The notes below the pieces were generated by a model that was given only the letters and a program-made list of their open reading frames with translations, did not search any database and was not told the DNA's origin. This document shows, in pieces, positions 56,710 to 64,000 of a stretch of DNA of 64,000 nucleotides. Position 1 is the stretch's first letter, and every line of letters begins with the position of its first letter. Both the position numbers and the translations under genes were made by a program. The DNA comes from Actinomycetaceae bacterium MB13-C1-2 (GTDB lineage Bacteria; Actinomycetota; Actinomycetes; Actinomycetales; Actinomycetaceae): NCBI GenBank assembly GCA_035621235.1, contig CP141731.1, positions 558,001-622,000 on the forward strand. Reading direction: 5' to 3'.

Positions 56710-57096
56710 CTATTCCGAGCTGTGAATCAGGTGTGTGTCCTCAACCAGATCGTCGAGCGGCATCAATCGATCATCAATTGGGAACTGCATTGAGTACTTT
56801 GGCAGATCAGCGGTCACGTCACCGAAGTCGTCCCGCTTCATTTTGATTCCGTCAGGTGATACCTCAATGAGTTTCACCCTCACCCACGATCCGTCGTCCG
56901 TACGGAACCCGTACAGATCAGCCAAGTAGCCGATTCCTAGTTCATCCAGGCGTTCCTCCGCGGAAGTCCAGTCCGTCGCTTCGCCCTTACGCCCGAGGAG
57001 ATCAAACGTCACGAAACCCTCGCCCTCGGGCGCGATCCACCCGACCAGTTCACGATCGCCGCGACGATACTCCAGCCAGTCTTCAGGAACACTCAT
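56710..57096 (-). CDS. Conserved actinobacterial protein, unknown
   Basis: 128 aa. LEYRRGDRELVGWIAPEGEG, FVTFDLLGRKGEATDWTSAE, WVRVKLIEVSPDGIKMKRDD and FPIDDRLMPLDDLVED. The alternating beta and charged pattern is conserved in actinobacteria, but I know no function. Its N-terminal part is repeated as a decayed copy at 58447-58527. Confidence 0.75.
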   Translation of the reverse strand: MSVPEDWLEYRRGDRELVGWIAPEGEGFVTFDLLGRKGEATDWTSAEERLDELGIGYLADLYGFRTDDGSWVRVKLIEVSPDGIKMKRDDFGDVTADLPKYSMQFPIDDRLMPLDDLVEDTHLIHSSE

Positions 57097-57123
57097 AGAA
57101 CCACCCTATCGATGCAACAAAAG

Positions 57124-57141
57124 CTCCTTTATCAAAAGGAG
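57124..57141. repeat. Hairpin upstream of 56710 gene
   Basis: CTCCTTT-ATCA-AAAGGAG. The same kind of hairpin (CTCTTTT-ACT-AAAAGAAG) recurs near 58540-58560 as part of the larger partial duplication. Confidence 0.5.
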
Positions 57142-57261
57142 ACGCACGAGGGCTCTGAAGGAACCCCGTGCACCAATTACGCAGAACCCATGAAGCCAAA
57201 CTATGGCACCGGAACCTTGCGGCTAGTTGTCACCGTCCCAGCCAACCGATTGGATAATCGG

Positions 57262-57990
57262 CTAAGCATTCCGTCTTTCCCAGGCCTTCCAGTACCCGTT
57301 CGGCGTTACTTTCGTCAGTTCCTTCAGCCGCTTGTTGACTGCCTTGAGAGTTCGGACGGGTATCCCGCTCGCATCACCCACGGAACTCCGACTAAAACTC
57401 ATGTCCGGACCTTTGATCTCCCAACCATATGTGCGCCCTGGACCGACACTGATTCCCGCGCTCCGCTGGTATCCGATCTTTCTGAGAGGGATGAGGTCGA
57501 CCATCTCGCGGTATCCTCCACTAATGACGGCCAGCGCATCTTCTTCCATCGCCTGGGCGGCACTATCCCATGTCTCATCGCAGGCATCGCATCCACAGTT
57601 GGGGTAATAGAACACGCCAAACTCCCCTGCGGCCACCCGCACCCCAGGGTAAGAGGTGCAGATAAAGGAAAGCGGCGAGCAATCGCCATCGTTCGGCGTC
57701 AACCGAACCACGCGGTCAACTTCATCCGGTCCGGGCACGCTAAACTCACGCGCACCCAAGGTTTCGAGCAGGTGCACTCCCTCGTCCACCCGAACCTGAT
57801 AGTTGTTCACCAGGTATTGAACCAAGGCATCCACCACCGTATGCAGCGGCGCAAAACGCTCAGGATGGGCGGTTACAGAGTAGCTTTCCTCGGGAGGGCT
57901 GTCAGGCCAACGGGCCCCATAGTCGATGACTCTGCCGTTCTCGTCATAGAAGACGCGCGACTTAATCGCCGGGCGTATGTACTCACTCAC
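57262..57990 (-). CDS. DUF6226-like protein
   Basis: 242 aa from GTG 57990, which overlaps the cupin stop (GTGA). VIDYGARWPDSPPEESYSVT and HPERFAPLHTVVDALVQYLV are the recognisable pattern. A Cys pair, CGCDACDETWDSAA, follows. The function is not known. It is cotranscribed with the cupin gene. Confidence 0.75.
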   Translation of the reverse strand: MSEYIRPAIKSRVFYDENGRVIDYGARWPDSPPEESYSVTAHPERFAPLHTVVDALVQYLVNNYQVRVDEGVHLLETLGAREFSVPGPDEVDRVVRLTPNDGDCSPLSFICTSYPGVRVAAGEFGVFYYPNCGCDACDETWDSAAQAMEEDALAVISGGYREMVDLIPLRKIGYQRSAGISVGPGRTYGWEIKGPDMSFSRSSVGDASGIPVRTLKAVNKRLKELTKVTPNGYWKAWERRNA

Positions 57991-58328
57991 TGAGAACCAC
58001 CTACGGTCGGGGCGCTCCGCTCTTGGATTATGAGGACAGTCATTCTCGTATACGCCCACGAGGTGTGCTCTTCCCCTGCTTGCCATTCAACCAGCGTACC
58101 GGGGCCGACCGGGACCTCGACGTCGTCTGCACCGGCAACCCGTCCAGTTCCAGAAACCACATAGAAGAGTTGGTTCTGTCCTGCCCGGTGTCTGGGTAGG
58201 GACGAGTGCTCGTCGAGGACTGCGATATCGACTCGAACACGTTCCAATCGAGTTTGGTCCAGCAACATCGACATTGACACACCGGTGGCACCCGGCACAT
58301 CGTCAAACCCAACAGCAGTTACTTCCAT
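57987..58328 (-). CDS. Small cupin-domain protein
   Basis: 113 aa single-domain cupin: LDEHSSLPRHRAGQNQLFYV and GTGRVAGADDVEVPVGPGTL give the two cupin motifs; EWQAGEEHTSWAYT ends the barrel. The metal ligands are plausible but not proven. Translated with the downstream DUF6226-like protein. Confidence 0.85.
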   Translation of the reverse strand: MEVTAVGFDDVPGATGVSMSMLLDQTRLERVRVDIAVLDEHSSLPRHRAGQNQLFYVVSGTGRVAGADDVEVPVGPGTLVEWQAGEEHTSWAYTRMTVLIIQERSAPTVGGSQ

Positions 58329-58446
58329 GAAAGCAAACTACAGGAGTCACCTACGTAGGAACGCTTCTGCGCTAGCGCTAACCGCGTTAGCCAGAAGCAT
58401 CGAATGCTTCGCTACGGCGTCCGACGTTGGAAATGGGTTCGGAAGC

Positions 58447-58620
58447 CCAGTCCAGTCCGTCGCTTCACCCTTACGCCCGAGGAAATCAAACGTCACGAAC
58501 CCCTCACTCTTATTCGCGATCCAGCCCATGGTTAAGACAAGAGCTCTTTTACTAAAAGAAGGCACAGAGGACTACCAAAAAGCCCCTGCACCAATTGCGG
58601 ACAACCCACGACGCCAAACC
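58447..58620 (-). pseudogene. Decayed partial copy of the 56710 gene and its upstream region
   Basis: Read leftward it contains SEGFVTFDFLGRKGEATDWT, nearly the same as EGEGFVTFDLLGRKGEATDWT in the gene at 56710. The frame then runs into unrelated sequence (GLPNPFPTSDAV). The stretch upstream of both (hairpin with AAAAG and CTGCACCAATTGCGG / GTGCACCAATTACGC) also matches. The gap 58329-58869 contains nothing else I can support. Confidence 0.7.
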
Positions 58621-58869
58621 ACCGCCCCTCTGCATCGGAGCATTCAAGGCTCTGTATGCACACATATCTGTTTGCCAAGGCTCGTTTGTTGCCGCACTTC
58701 ACGTCGATGTTGGCGCTAAATAACGGGACATCCCTCGACCGCACGAGGCAGACATCGTCAATTGAATTGGGACCAAGGTCACTGTTGTATTCCGGTCGAA
58801 CGTTTGTGTTATGTGACATATTGCCTTCGTGCTGATCAAAGGCGACAGTCAGCAGCACAAGGAAGAAAA

Positions 58870-60314
58870 ATGGCTCAAGTAGCAATTGACGAATCATTCA
58901 GCCCTCAATCCACAGCTCCCCGGATAGCCGAAACAAAACCCAAGAAGGACCGCTCTCACTGGCTCTACATCATGGTCATCATTGCCGTGATCGCAGGGAT
59001 CATGGTTGGCTGGCTTGCCCCAGAGGTAGGCGTAGCTCTGAAACCATTAGGAACAATATTCGTCCAACTCATCAAGATGATGATTGCACCGATCATCTTC
59101 TGCACAATCGTTCTTGGCATCGGCTCGGTGAAGGCCGCTGCCACTGTTGGAAAAATCGGCGGATTGACTCTGGGTTATTTCCTCACAATGTCGACACTCG
59201 CCCTTGTCATTGGGCTGATAGTTGGCAATATCATCGAACCCGGGTCGGGACTTGATATTCCAGAGGGAAGCACTTTTAGCCTGGGGGACCCGGCCGAAGA
59301 CCACGGGTCGGGAGTCTATGGATTCCTCTCCGGTCTTATACCAACAACGATCTTCGCTTCTCTAACTGGCAGTTCCGTGTTGCAAGTCCTTTTCGTGGCT
59401 TTGCTTGCAGGGTTGCCGTACAACGCATGGGTGCAGGTGCCAATAAGGTCCTCTCTACCGTGGGATTGCTACAAAAGCTAGTCTTCCGCATTCTCACAAT
59501 GATTCTTTGGGTGGCCCCAATCGGAGCGTTCGGCGCAATCGCTGGCGTTGTCGGCGAGACCGGAATCGCGGCAGTTGCGCAGCTTGGACTGCTTATGCTC
59601 GCGTTCTATCTGACCTGCATCGTGTTTGTATTTGTGATACTTGGATCGATACTTTTCGCTGTTTCGCGTCTAAGCGTCTTCAGGCTATTCAAGTACCTTG
59701 CACGCGAGTTCCTCCTTATCGTGGCCACATCGTCGTCAGAGTCTGCCCTTCCAAATCTCATGGCGAAGATGGAACACCTTGGGGTAAACAAGTCAACGGT
59801 CGGCGTCGTCGTCCCGACCGGTTACTCATTCAACCTTGATGGAACAGCGATTTATTTGACGATGGCTTCAATCTTCATTGCTGATGCGATGGGTAAGCCT
59901 ATGCCTTGGGGCGAGCAGTTTGGGTTACTGATCTTCATGGTCATCGCCTCAAAAGGTGCAGCCGGCGTCACGGGCGCTGGAATTGCCACTCTTGCAGCAG
60001 GACTGCAGGCCTATCGTCCCGACCTTTTGGACGGCGTGGGCATCATCGTTGGCATTGACCGTTTTATGTCCGAGGCTAGGGCACTAACCAACTTCGCCGG
60101 GAACGCGATCGCGACCGTTGTCATAGGTACCTGGACTAAAACCATCGACAAACAGCAAGCCCGTTTAGTGCTCTCGGGACAGTGCCCATTCAACTATGCG
60201 GAACTTGGTGTGGTTGAGCCAACCGTTGAGGCTGGTGAGATTCCCGACGTACCCGACGAGATCGCCGAGCTCTCCTCGGCCACGCCTTACCCAGTCATCC
60301 AGGAGAAGAACTGA
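58870..60314 (+). pseudogene. DAACS-family dicarboxylate/amino acid:cation symporter, frameshifted
   Basis: DctA/GltP-type symporter in two frames. The first (58870 to stop 59481) has HWLYIMVIIAVIAGIMVGWL, IKMMIAPIIFCTIVLGIGSV and SGLIPTTIFASLTGSSVLQV and goes out of frame after FVALLAGLPYNA. The second, from 59427, reads MGAGANKVLSTVGLLQKLVF and contains the signature ATSSSESALPNLM, then PTGYSFNLDGTAIYLTMASI and RALTNFAGNAIATVVIG. The join near 59425 looks like a one-base deletion. No slippery heptamer is present, so it is a pseudogene or a sequencing error. AAGGAAGAAAA precedes the ATG. Confidence 0.88.
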
Positions 60315-60528
60315 CCAAGAGACAATCGTGTCGGCGCATTTTAGGGTGGACGGATGATCCATCAGATAGTCACCAGATTTGCGTCTGCCTTGTTTGAATG
60401 GGATCTGACAACTCGTTGCATCCGCGCAGAGACCTGTCACCGGGAGCCGCAATGAAGCGGCTGTTAGCAATGTCCCAAGCCACGGGCGACTGACTACTAC
60501 CAGACGCGGCAACGAACATTTGGGAATG

Positions 60529-60580
60529 GGTGGGCACCCAGGCTGACCGAGTACGTTCTCCTTCAGCTTGAGTGCCCACC
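60529..60580. repeat. Strong 19-bp stem-loop in a 398-bp gap
   Basis: The gap 60315-60712 has no gene. GGTGGGCAC... (60529 onward) pairs with ...GTGCCCACC (to 60580) over about 19 bp with one mismatch and a G-U pair; the loop is 14 nt. A smaller hairpin, AGCCGC-AATGAA-GCGGCT, lies near 60439-60456. There is no T-run. It may end the symporter transcript or act in the leader of the lipoprotein gene. Confidence 0.5.
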
Positions 60581-60712
60581 TGATCGTTGCCTGTGTCTGT
60601 GGCGATTCTGACTCGGGCTTACCCGTCCGGTTCAGTCTCGCGACCCGGTGGTGTGCCCGAGGACCGCGTTAGGCTAAGTGGGTCCATCGTCCCCACCCCC
60701 GGGAGGTTCATC

Positions 60713-61588
60713 ATGGGAAACAGACTTGGCCGCACATTCGTATCCATTGTTGCCGGAGTTGCTTTGCTATCCAGTTGCTCCAGCGGAACTAGCACAAGCA
60801 ACACGGAAAGCAGTGACGACCAGTCCGGCTCGACCACCTCTGATATGGCTGAGAACGAGGATGGCAAGCCACTCGTCGTCGCTATGGAACTCGCTTATCC
60901 TCCGTTTGAGACCAAAGACGAGGCGGGCAACCCCGAAGGAGTCTCCGTTGACTTCTTCCGCGACTTTGCGAACGCCTACGGATACAACCTGACGATTGAG
61001 AACACGTCTTTCGACGGCCTCATCCCCATGCTGCAGACCGGCAAGGCTGATGCCGTCATGTCTTCAATGACCATTACTGAAGACCGCAAGCAGTCGGTTG
61101 ATTTCTCTGACCCGTACGCCCGAGCACAACTAGCGATTCTGGCAAACGCCGACTCCGGCATTGAAAGCATCGACGACTTGAACCAGGCGGGTAAGACCGT
61201 GACAGTCAAAACAGGGTCCACTGGGGATGTGTTCGCCACCAAAAACCTACCCAATGCGGACATCGTTCGGCTTGCTGATGAAAGCGCTGCCGTAACTGAG
61301 GTCACCCAGGGGAAAGCCGATGGTTTCCTCTATGACCAACTGACTATATATCGCAACCAGCAACGTAACCCAGACACCACCAAAGCCGTCTTCGTTCCTT
61401 TCCAAGACCCCGAGTACTGGGGCATTGCCGTTGCGAAGGGGAACGAGGAACTTCTGAATCAGATCAACGAGTTTATTGCCCAGTACTCAGCGGATGGCGG
61501 ATTCGATGCGATCACTCAGAAACACCTTGCGGAAGAGAAGAAGGCGTTCGACGATCTCGGATTCTCGTGGTTCTTCGACCTAGACTGA
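60713..61588 (+). CDS. Polar amino acid ABC transporter, substrate-binding lipoprotein
   Basis: 291 aa from ATG 60713 (GGGAGG upstream). A signal peptide with lipobox ALLSSC (Cys22) and a Ser/Thr-rich linker precede an SBP family 3 domain: VVAMELAYPPFETKDEAGNP, SFDGLIPMLQTGKADAVMSS and TITEDRKQSVDFSDPYARAQ. It delivers amino acid to the permease and ATPase encoded next. The substrate is not determined. Confidence 0.92.
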   Translation: MGNRLGRTFVSIVAGVALLSSCSSGTSTSNTESSDDQSGSTTSDMAENEDGKPLVVAMELAYPPFETKDEAGNPEGVSVDFFRDFANAYGYNLTIENTSFDGLIPMLQTGKADAVMSSMTITEDRKQSVDFSDPYARAQLAILANADSGIESIDDLNQAGKTVTVKTGSTGDVFATKNLPNADIVRLADESAAVTEVTQGKADGFLYDQLTIYRNQQRNPDTTKAVFVPFQDPEYWGIAVAKGNEELLNQINEFIAQYSADGGFDAITQKHLAEEKKAFDDLGFSWFFDLD

Positions 61589-61679
61589 GCGAGCACTGCA
61601 TGAAACCTCGCCCCGGACCGAAGAACCTGCGAGATGTATGCAGGAGCAGTAATTTTGAGAGTTCTGTTAGGAACCACCG

Positions 61680-62462
61680 ATGTTGAGCACCTGGTTTAGG
61701 GCGGTTCCGGGGAAGAAAACCCCACCACTCAAAGTTGCAGCCAACTACCTCTTGGTTGCCGCTCTCATCGTCCTGGTCTTCTGGGTTTCCCTGTATCAAG
61801 CTGGCATTCGACTAGATTTCAGCTTTGTTGCTGAATACCAGGTGCGACTGGTTGACGGGTTCATCCTCACCCTGAAGATCTGTCTGGCCTCCGTCGTACT
61901 GGCCCTGGTCATTGGTGTCCCGGTCGCTTTGGCGGCGAACTCCCGACTCCTACCGTTGCGATACGGCGCAGACATTTACGTGAAGATCATCCGCGGAACC
62001 CCACTCCTGGTGCAGATCTACCTCTTTTACTACATCATCGGCACCGCCTGGGGGATCAACAACAAAACCTGGGCGGGAATCATCATCCTCTCTGTCTTCA
62101 ACGGAGCGTATGTCGCCGAAATCATTCGTGGCTCTGCCTCCTCCCTGGACCGTGACCAGCTCCTTGCAGCCGACGCCGTAGGTTTCACTAGGACGCAGAA
62201 GCTTCGCTACGTCGTGTTTCCTCAAATGGTGGCGAGGACCCTGCCCGCACTGACAGGCCAGTTCGCCTCGCTCATCAAGGACTCTTCGTTGCTGTCCGTC
62301 ATCGCGGTCATCGAGGTCACACAGACGATTCGTGAAATCACTGCAACCAACTACAACTTTTTTGGTGGCTACATCTTCCTTGGAATCCTCTACCTCTGCC
62401 TAACGCTGCCACTGATGCTGGTGAGTTCCCACTTTGAGCGGAAGTTTGACTATGCGCATTGA
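61680..62462 (+). CDS. Polar amino acid ABC transporter permease
   Basis: 260 aa with five or six TM helices. The HisMQ-type sequence LKICLASVVLALVIGVPVAL, EIIRGSASSLDRDQLLAADA and GFTRTQKLRYVVFPQMVART carries the EAA loop that contacts the ATPase. It follows the lipoprotein by 91 bp and overlaps the ATPase gene by 11 bp. Confidence 0.93.
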   Translation: MLSTWFRAVPGKKTPPLKVAANYLLVAALIVLVFWVSLYQAGIRLDFSFVAEYQVRLVDGFILTLKICLASVVLALVIGVPVALAANSRLLPLRYGADIYVKIIRGTPLLVQIYLFYYIIGTAWGINNKTWAGIIILSVFNGAYVAEIIRGSASSLDRDQLLAADAVGFTRTQKLRYVVFPQMVARTLPALTGQFASLIKDSSLLSVIAVIEVTQTIREITATNYNFFGGYIFLGILYLCLTLPLMLVSSHFERKFDYAH

Positions 62463-63183
62463 GCTAGAAAATCTCCATAAGTCCTTTGGTGAACAGCAGG
62501 TGTTGTGCGGTATCAACTTTGACGAGGACGTATCGACTCTCGCGTTGATCGGGCCCTCGGGCGGCGGTAAGTCCACGCTGCTACGCACAGTCGGCGGACT
62601 GGAAGAGCCCAGTTCCGGAACCGTCAAGATCCAGGGCACACAAGTCGACTACCGCGCCTCGTCCCTTCCGGCCTACCGCGCGTCACTAGGATTTGTCTTC
62701 CAACACTCCGGCCTGTTTGATCACCTGAACGCCATCGAGAACATCGCGCTTCCTTTGCGAACCGTCCACGGGGTTTCGGAAGAGGACGCCCGCGAGCAGT
62801 CCCACGCCCTCCTAGACCGTTTCGGGCTGTCAGAGGTGGCCACCAAGCATCCCGCCCAGCTCTCTGGTGGAGAACGTCAGAGGGTGGCGATAGCAAGGGC
62901 AATTGCTCCTCGTCCGCAGTTGCTGCTACTGGACGAGCCGACATCCGCTCTCGACCCCGAGTACACAGCCGAGGTGCTGGGAGTTATAAACGATCTGAAG
63001 CAAGAGGGAACGCGTTTCATTATTGTCACTCATGAGATGGGGTTTGCCCGCCGAGTTTGCGACAAAGTGGCATTTCTCAGCGGAGGCGTTATTAAGGAGT
63101 ATGGCCCCAGCGGGGACATCTTCACCCATCCGCGTACCCCCGAGTTGCAACGCTTCCTTAGCAAGCTAAGCCAGTGGGGATAG
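62452..63183 (+). CDS. Polar amino acid ABC transporter ATPase
   Basis: 243 aa from ATG 62452. Walker A IGPSGGGKSTLLRTVGG, Q-loop FVFQHSGLF, signature LSGGERQRVAIARAI, Walker B LLLLDEPTSALD and the switch His in IIVTHEMGFARRV. A glutamine/polar-type ATPase that energises the neighbouring permease. It begins within the permease gene, so translation is coupled. Confidence 0.95.
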   Translation: MRIELENLHKSFGEQQVLCGINFDEDVSTLALIGPSGGGKSTLLRTVGGLEEPSSGTVKIQGTQVDYRASSLPAYRASLGFVFQHSGLFDHLNAIENIALPLRTVHGVSEEDAREQSHALLDRFGLSEVATKHPAQLSGGERQRVAIARAIAPRPQLLLLDEPTSALDPEYTAEVLGVINDLKQEGTRFIIVTHEMGFARRVCDKVAFLSGGVIKEYGPSGDIFTHPRTPELQRFLSKLSQWG

Positions 63184-63246
63184 AAGGTAATTGGGTTTGG
63201 GAACCCCACTTCGTACTTGGGGTACCGTAAGTTCGACAAGGATTAG

Positions 63247-64000
63247 CTACTTCTTCTCTCCGTACTTCAAGATTGCGGCGTCTATCTGGGGGCGGTAACG
63301 CTCGATCAATTCCTTCTGGATTCGGTCGTCGATCACTTCTAACCGCGTGTCGTAGTGGACTTCTTCCGCGCAGCTAAAGTCATCAACGGCCTGCTTTATT
63401 TCCTCTTCCTGGAACTCGCGCTTCTTGTCTTTTGGCGGATCCATACAGGTGTTACCAGAACAACCACTCAGAACGTCGTACTTGTCCCGCATCGCCCGAC
63501 TCGCATCGCCGCGGGTTTCTAACCCCTCGTACCCCGCGTCCAACATGCACGAGGACCACTCCGCCTCTAACGTCTCCATCTCTGGATCCCGCCGCACAGT
63601 GTCCCAGACGCCGCCTATGGCATCAACCAATTCACTGAACTCAGGGTCCTCATAGAAAGCGTATGGAGAGTCCTTAGTCGTCTCATTCTGCGCCCAACCG
63701 AAACAGCCAAACTTCGTCCAGTCGTAAACGTACTCACCGTCTTCAGAAGCCTCAATGTCTTCGGGCGAATCTCCCTCTCCATACAGTGTCAACCAGTACG
63801 TCTGCTGTTCCTCAGAGCTGAGGGATGAAAAATAGTCTGCGTTCGGATCTGAATAGTCCGTCTCCTGGCTGGTCACGATTGATTCCTCGAACCATGGACT
63901 GTTAACTATTCCGTATCCGTACTGCTGGGCGAACTCAAGGGTTCCCTGAGCCCAGCCCGCAACGGTCTCCGCACTGTACACAGACACGTTCCGGTTCGTT
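63247..64000 (-). CDS. Secreted or lipoprotein-like protein, unknown, 5' end cut
   Basis: At least 246 aa, ending KYGEKK. The frame stays open to the right edge, and GTG 63987 (VSVYSAETVA) is not convincing, so the true start, probably with a signal peptide, lies outside. The sequence is acidic, with KFGCFGWAQ, EWSSCMLDAGY, LSGCSGNTCMDP and DDFSCAEEVHYD giving five Cys (probably disulfides), and ends in RYRPQIDAAILKYG. This resembles secreted proteins with unknown function in Actinomycetaceae-like genomes. Confidence 0.7.
   Translation of the reverse strand, partial: TNRNVSVYSAETVAGWAQGTLEFAQQYGYGIVNSPWFEESIVTSQETDYSDPNADYFSSLSSEEQQTYWLTLYGEGDSPEDIEASEDGEYVYDWTKFGCFGWAQNETTKDSPYAFYEDPEFSELVDAIGGVWDTVRRDPEMETLEAEWSSCMLDAGYEGLETRGDASRAMRDKYDVLSGCSGNTCMDPPKDKKREFQEEEIKQAVDDFSCAEEVHYDTRLEVIDDRIQKELIERYRPQIDAAILKYGEKK

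Noticed and set aside
58347-58565. A real 72-aa gene on the minus strand
   Set aside because: Only its middle matches the neighbouring conserved gene; both ends are unrelated, so it is a remnant.
58532-58897. A 121-aa frame on the minus strand
   Set aside because: It overlaps the start and ribosome site of the symporter gene, covers the decayed repeat, and its predicted protein has no recognisable pattern.
60315-60712. A SAM-type or other known riboswitch
   Set aside because: Hairpins are present but conserved aptamer motifs could not be matched by eye.

Overview
The window comes from a chromosome of an actinobacterium of moderately high G+C. The signs are GTG and TTG starts, AGGAGG-type ribosome binding sites, a WhiB-like protein, and actinobacterial forms of NudC, LysA and PurU. 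An Actinomycetaceae-like host would fit, but the genus cannot be fixed from the sequence. The central feature is a complete, apparently intact siphovirus prophage of about 38.3 kb (16394-54716) integrated in the 3' half of a tRNA-Phe gene.

Left host flank (1-16393). A beta-glucoside-type PTS operon (IIB-IIC-IIA-GH1, leftward, GH1 cut by the window edge) lies opposite a PRD-type regulator. Next come tRNA-Lys, a large palindrome, nudC, and aspartate-family biosynthesis genes (hom, lysA, dapL, dapB), so diaminopimelate and lysine synthesis use the LL-DAP aminotransferase route. A repeat-rich spacer, an AAG-type DNA glycosylase, purU, a small membrane protein, an EamA exporter, msrB, and tRNA-Glu, tRNA-Asp and tRNA-Phe follow.

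Prophage. From left to right: attL; a leftward ImmA-type peptidase and repressor; an immunity switch with divergent promoters; a rightward early block of many short overlapping genes (Cro-like and excisionase-like proteins, HNH nuclease, Bet, WhiB, resolvase-like nuclease, replication initiator, DnaB, SSB); an HNH gene and terminase; an HK97-type head (portal, protease, capsid) and connectors; tail genes (tube, frameshifted chaperone pair, tape measure, a Dit-like protein carrying an EEP nuclease domain, further tail proteins); a lysis cassette (CHAP-like endolysin, holins); a leftward accessory module; and an HNH-tyrosine integrase fusion next to attR. Two genes run against the late transcription and look like lysogenic-conversion (moron) genes: a two-TM protein and a DUF6270-like protein.

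Right host flank (54717-64000). An ASCH protein, a YeiH-family transporter, a small conserved protein with a decayed partial copy about 1.5 kb away, a DUF6226-like protein and cupin pair, a frameshifted DAACS (DctA/GltP-like) symporter, a complete polar amino acid ABC transporter (lipoprotein, permease, ATPase), and the 3' part of a secreted-type protein gene.

The most interesting signals are: (1) two solitary units resembling type I-E CRISPR repeats around a Cys-rich HTH gene in the leftward prophage module, which are candidate RNA anti-CRISPRs or crRNA mimics; (2) an HNH domain fused to the prophage integrase, from the same HNH family as two stand-alone genes of this phage; (3) a DNase I-like (EEP) domain with all catalytic motifs inserted in a tail protein; and (4) an integration that gives the host tRNA-Phe an encoded CCA end which the other tRNAs here lack.
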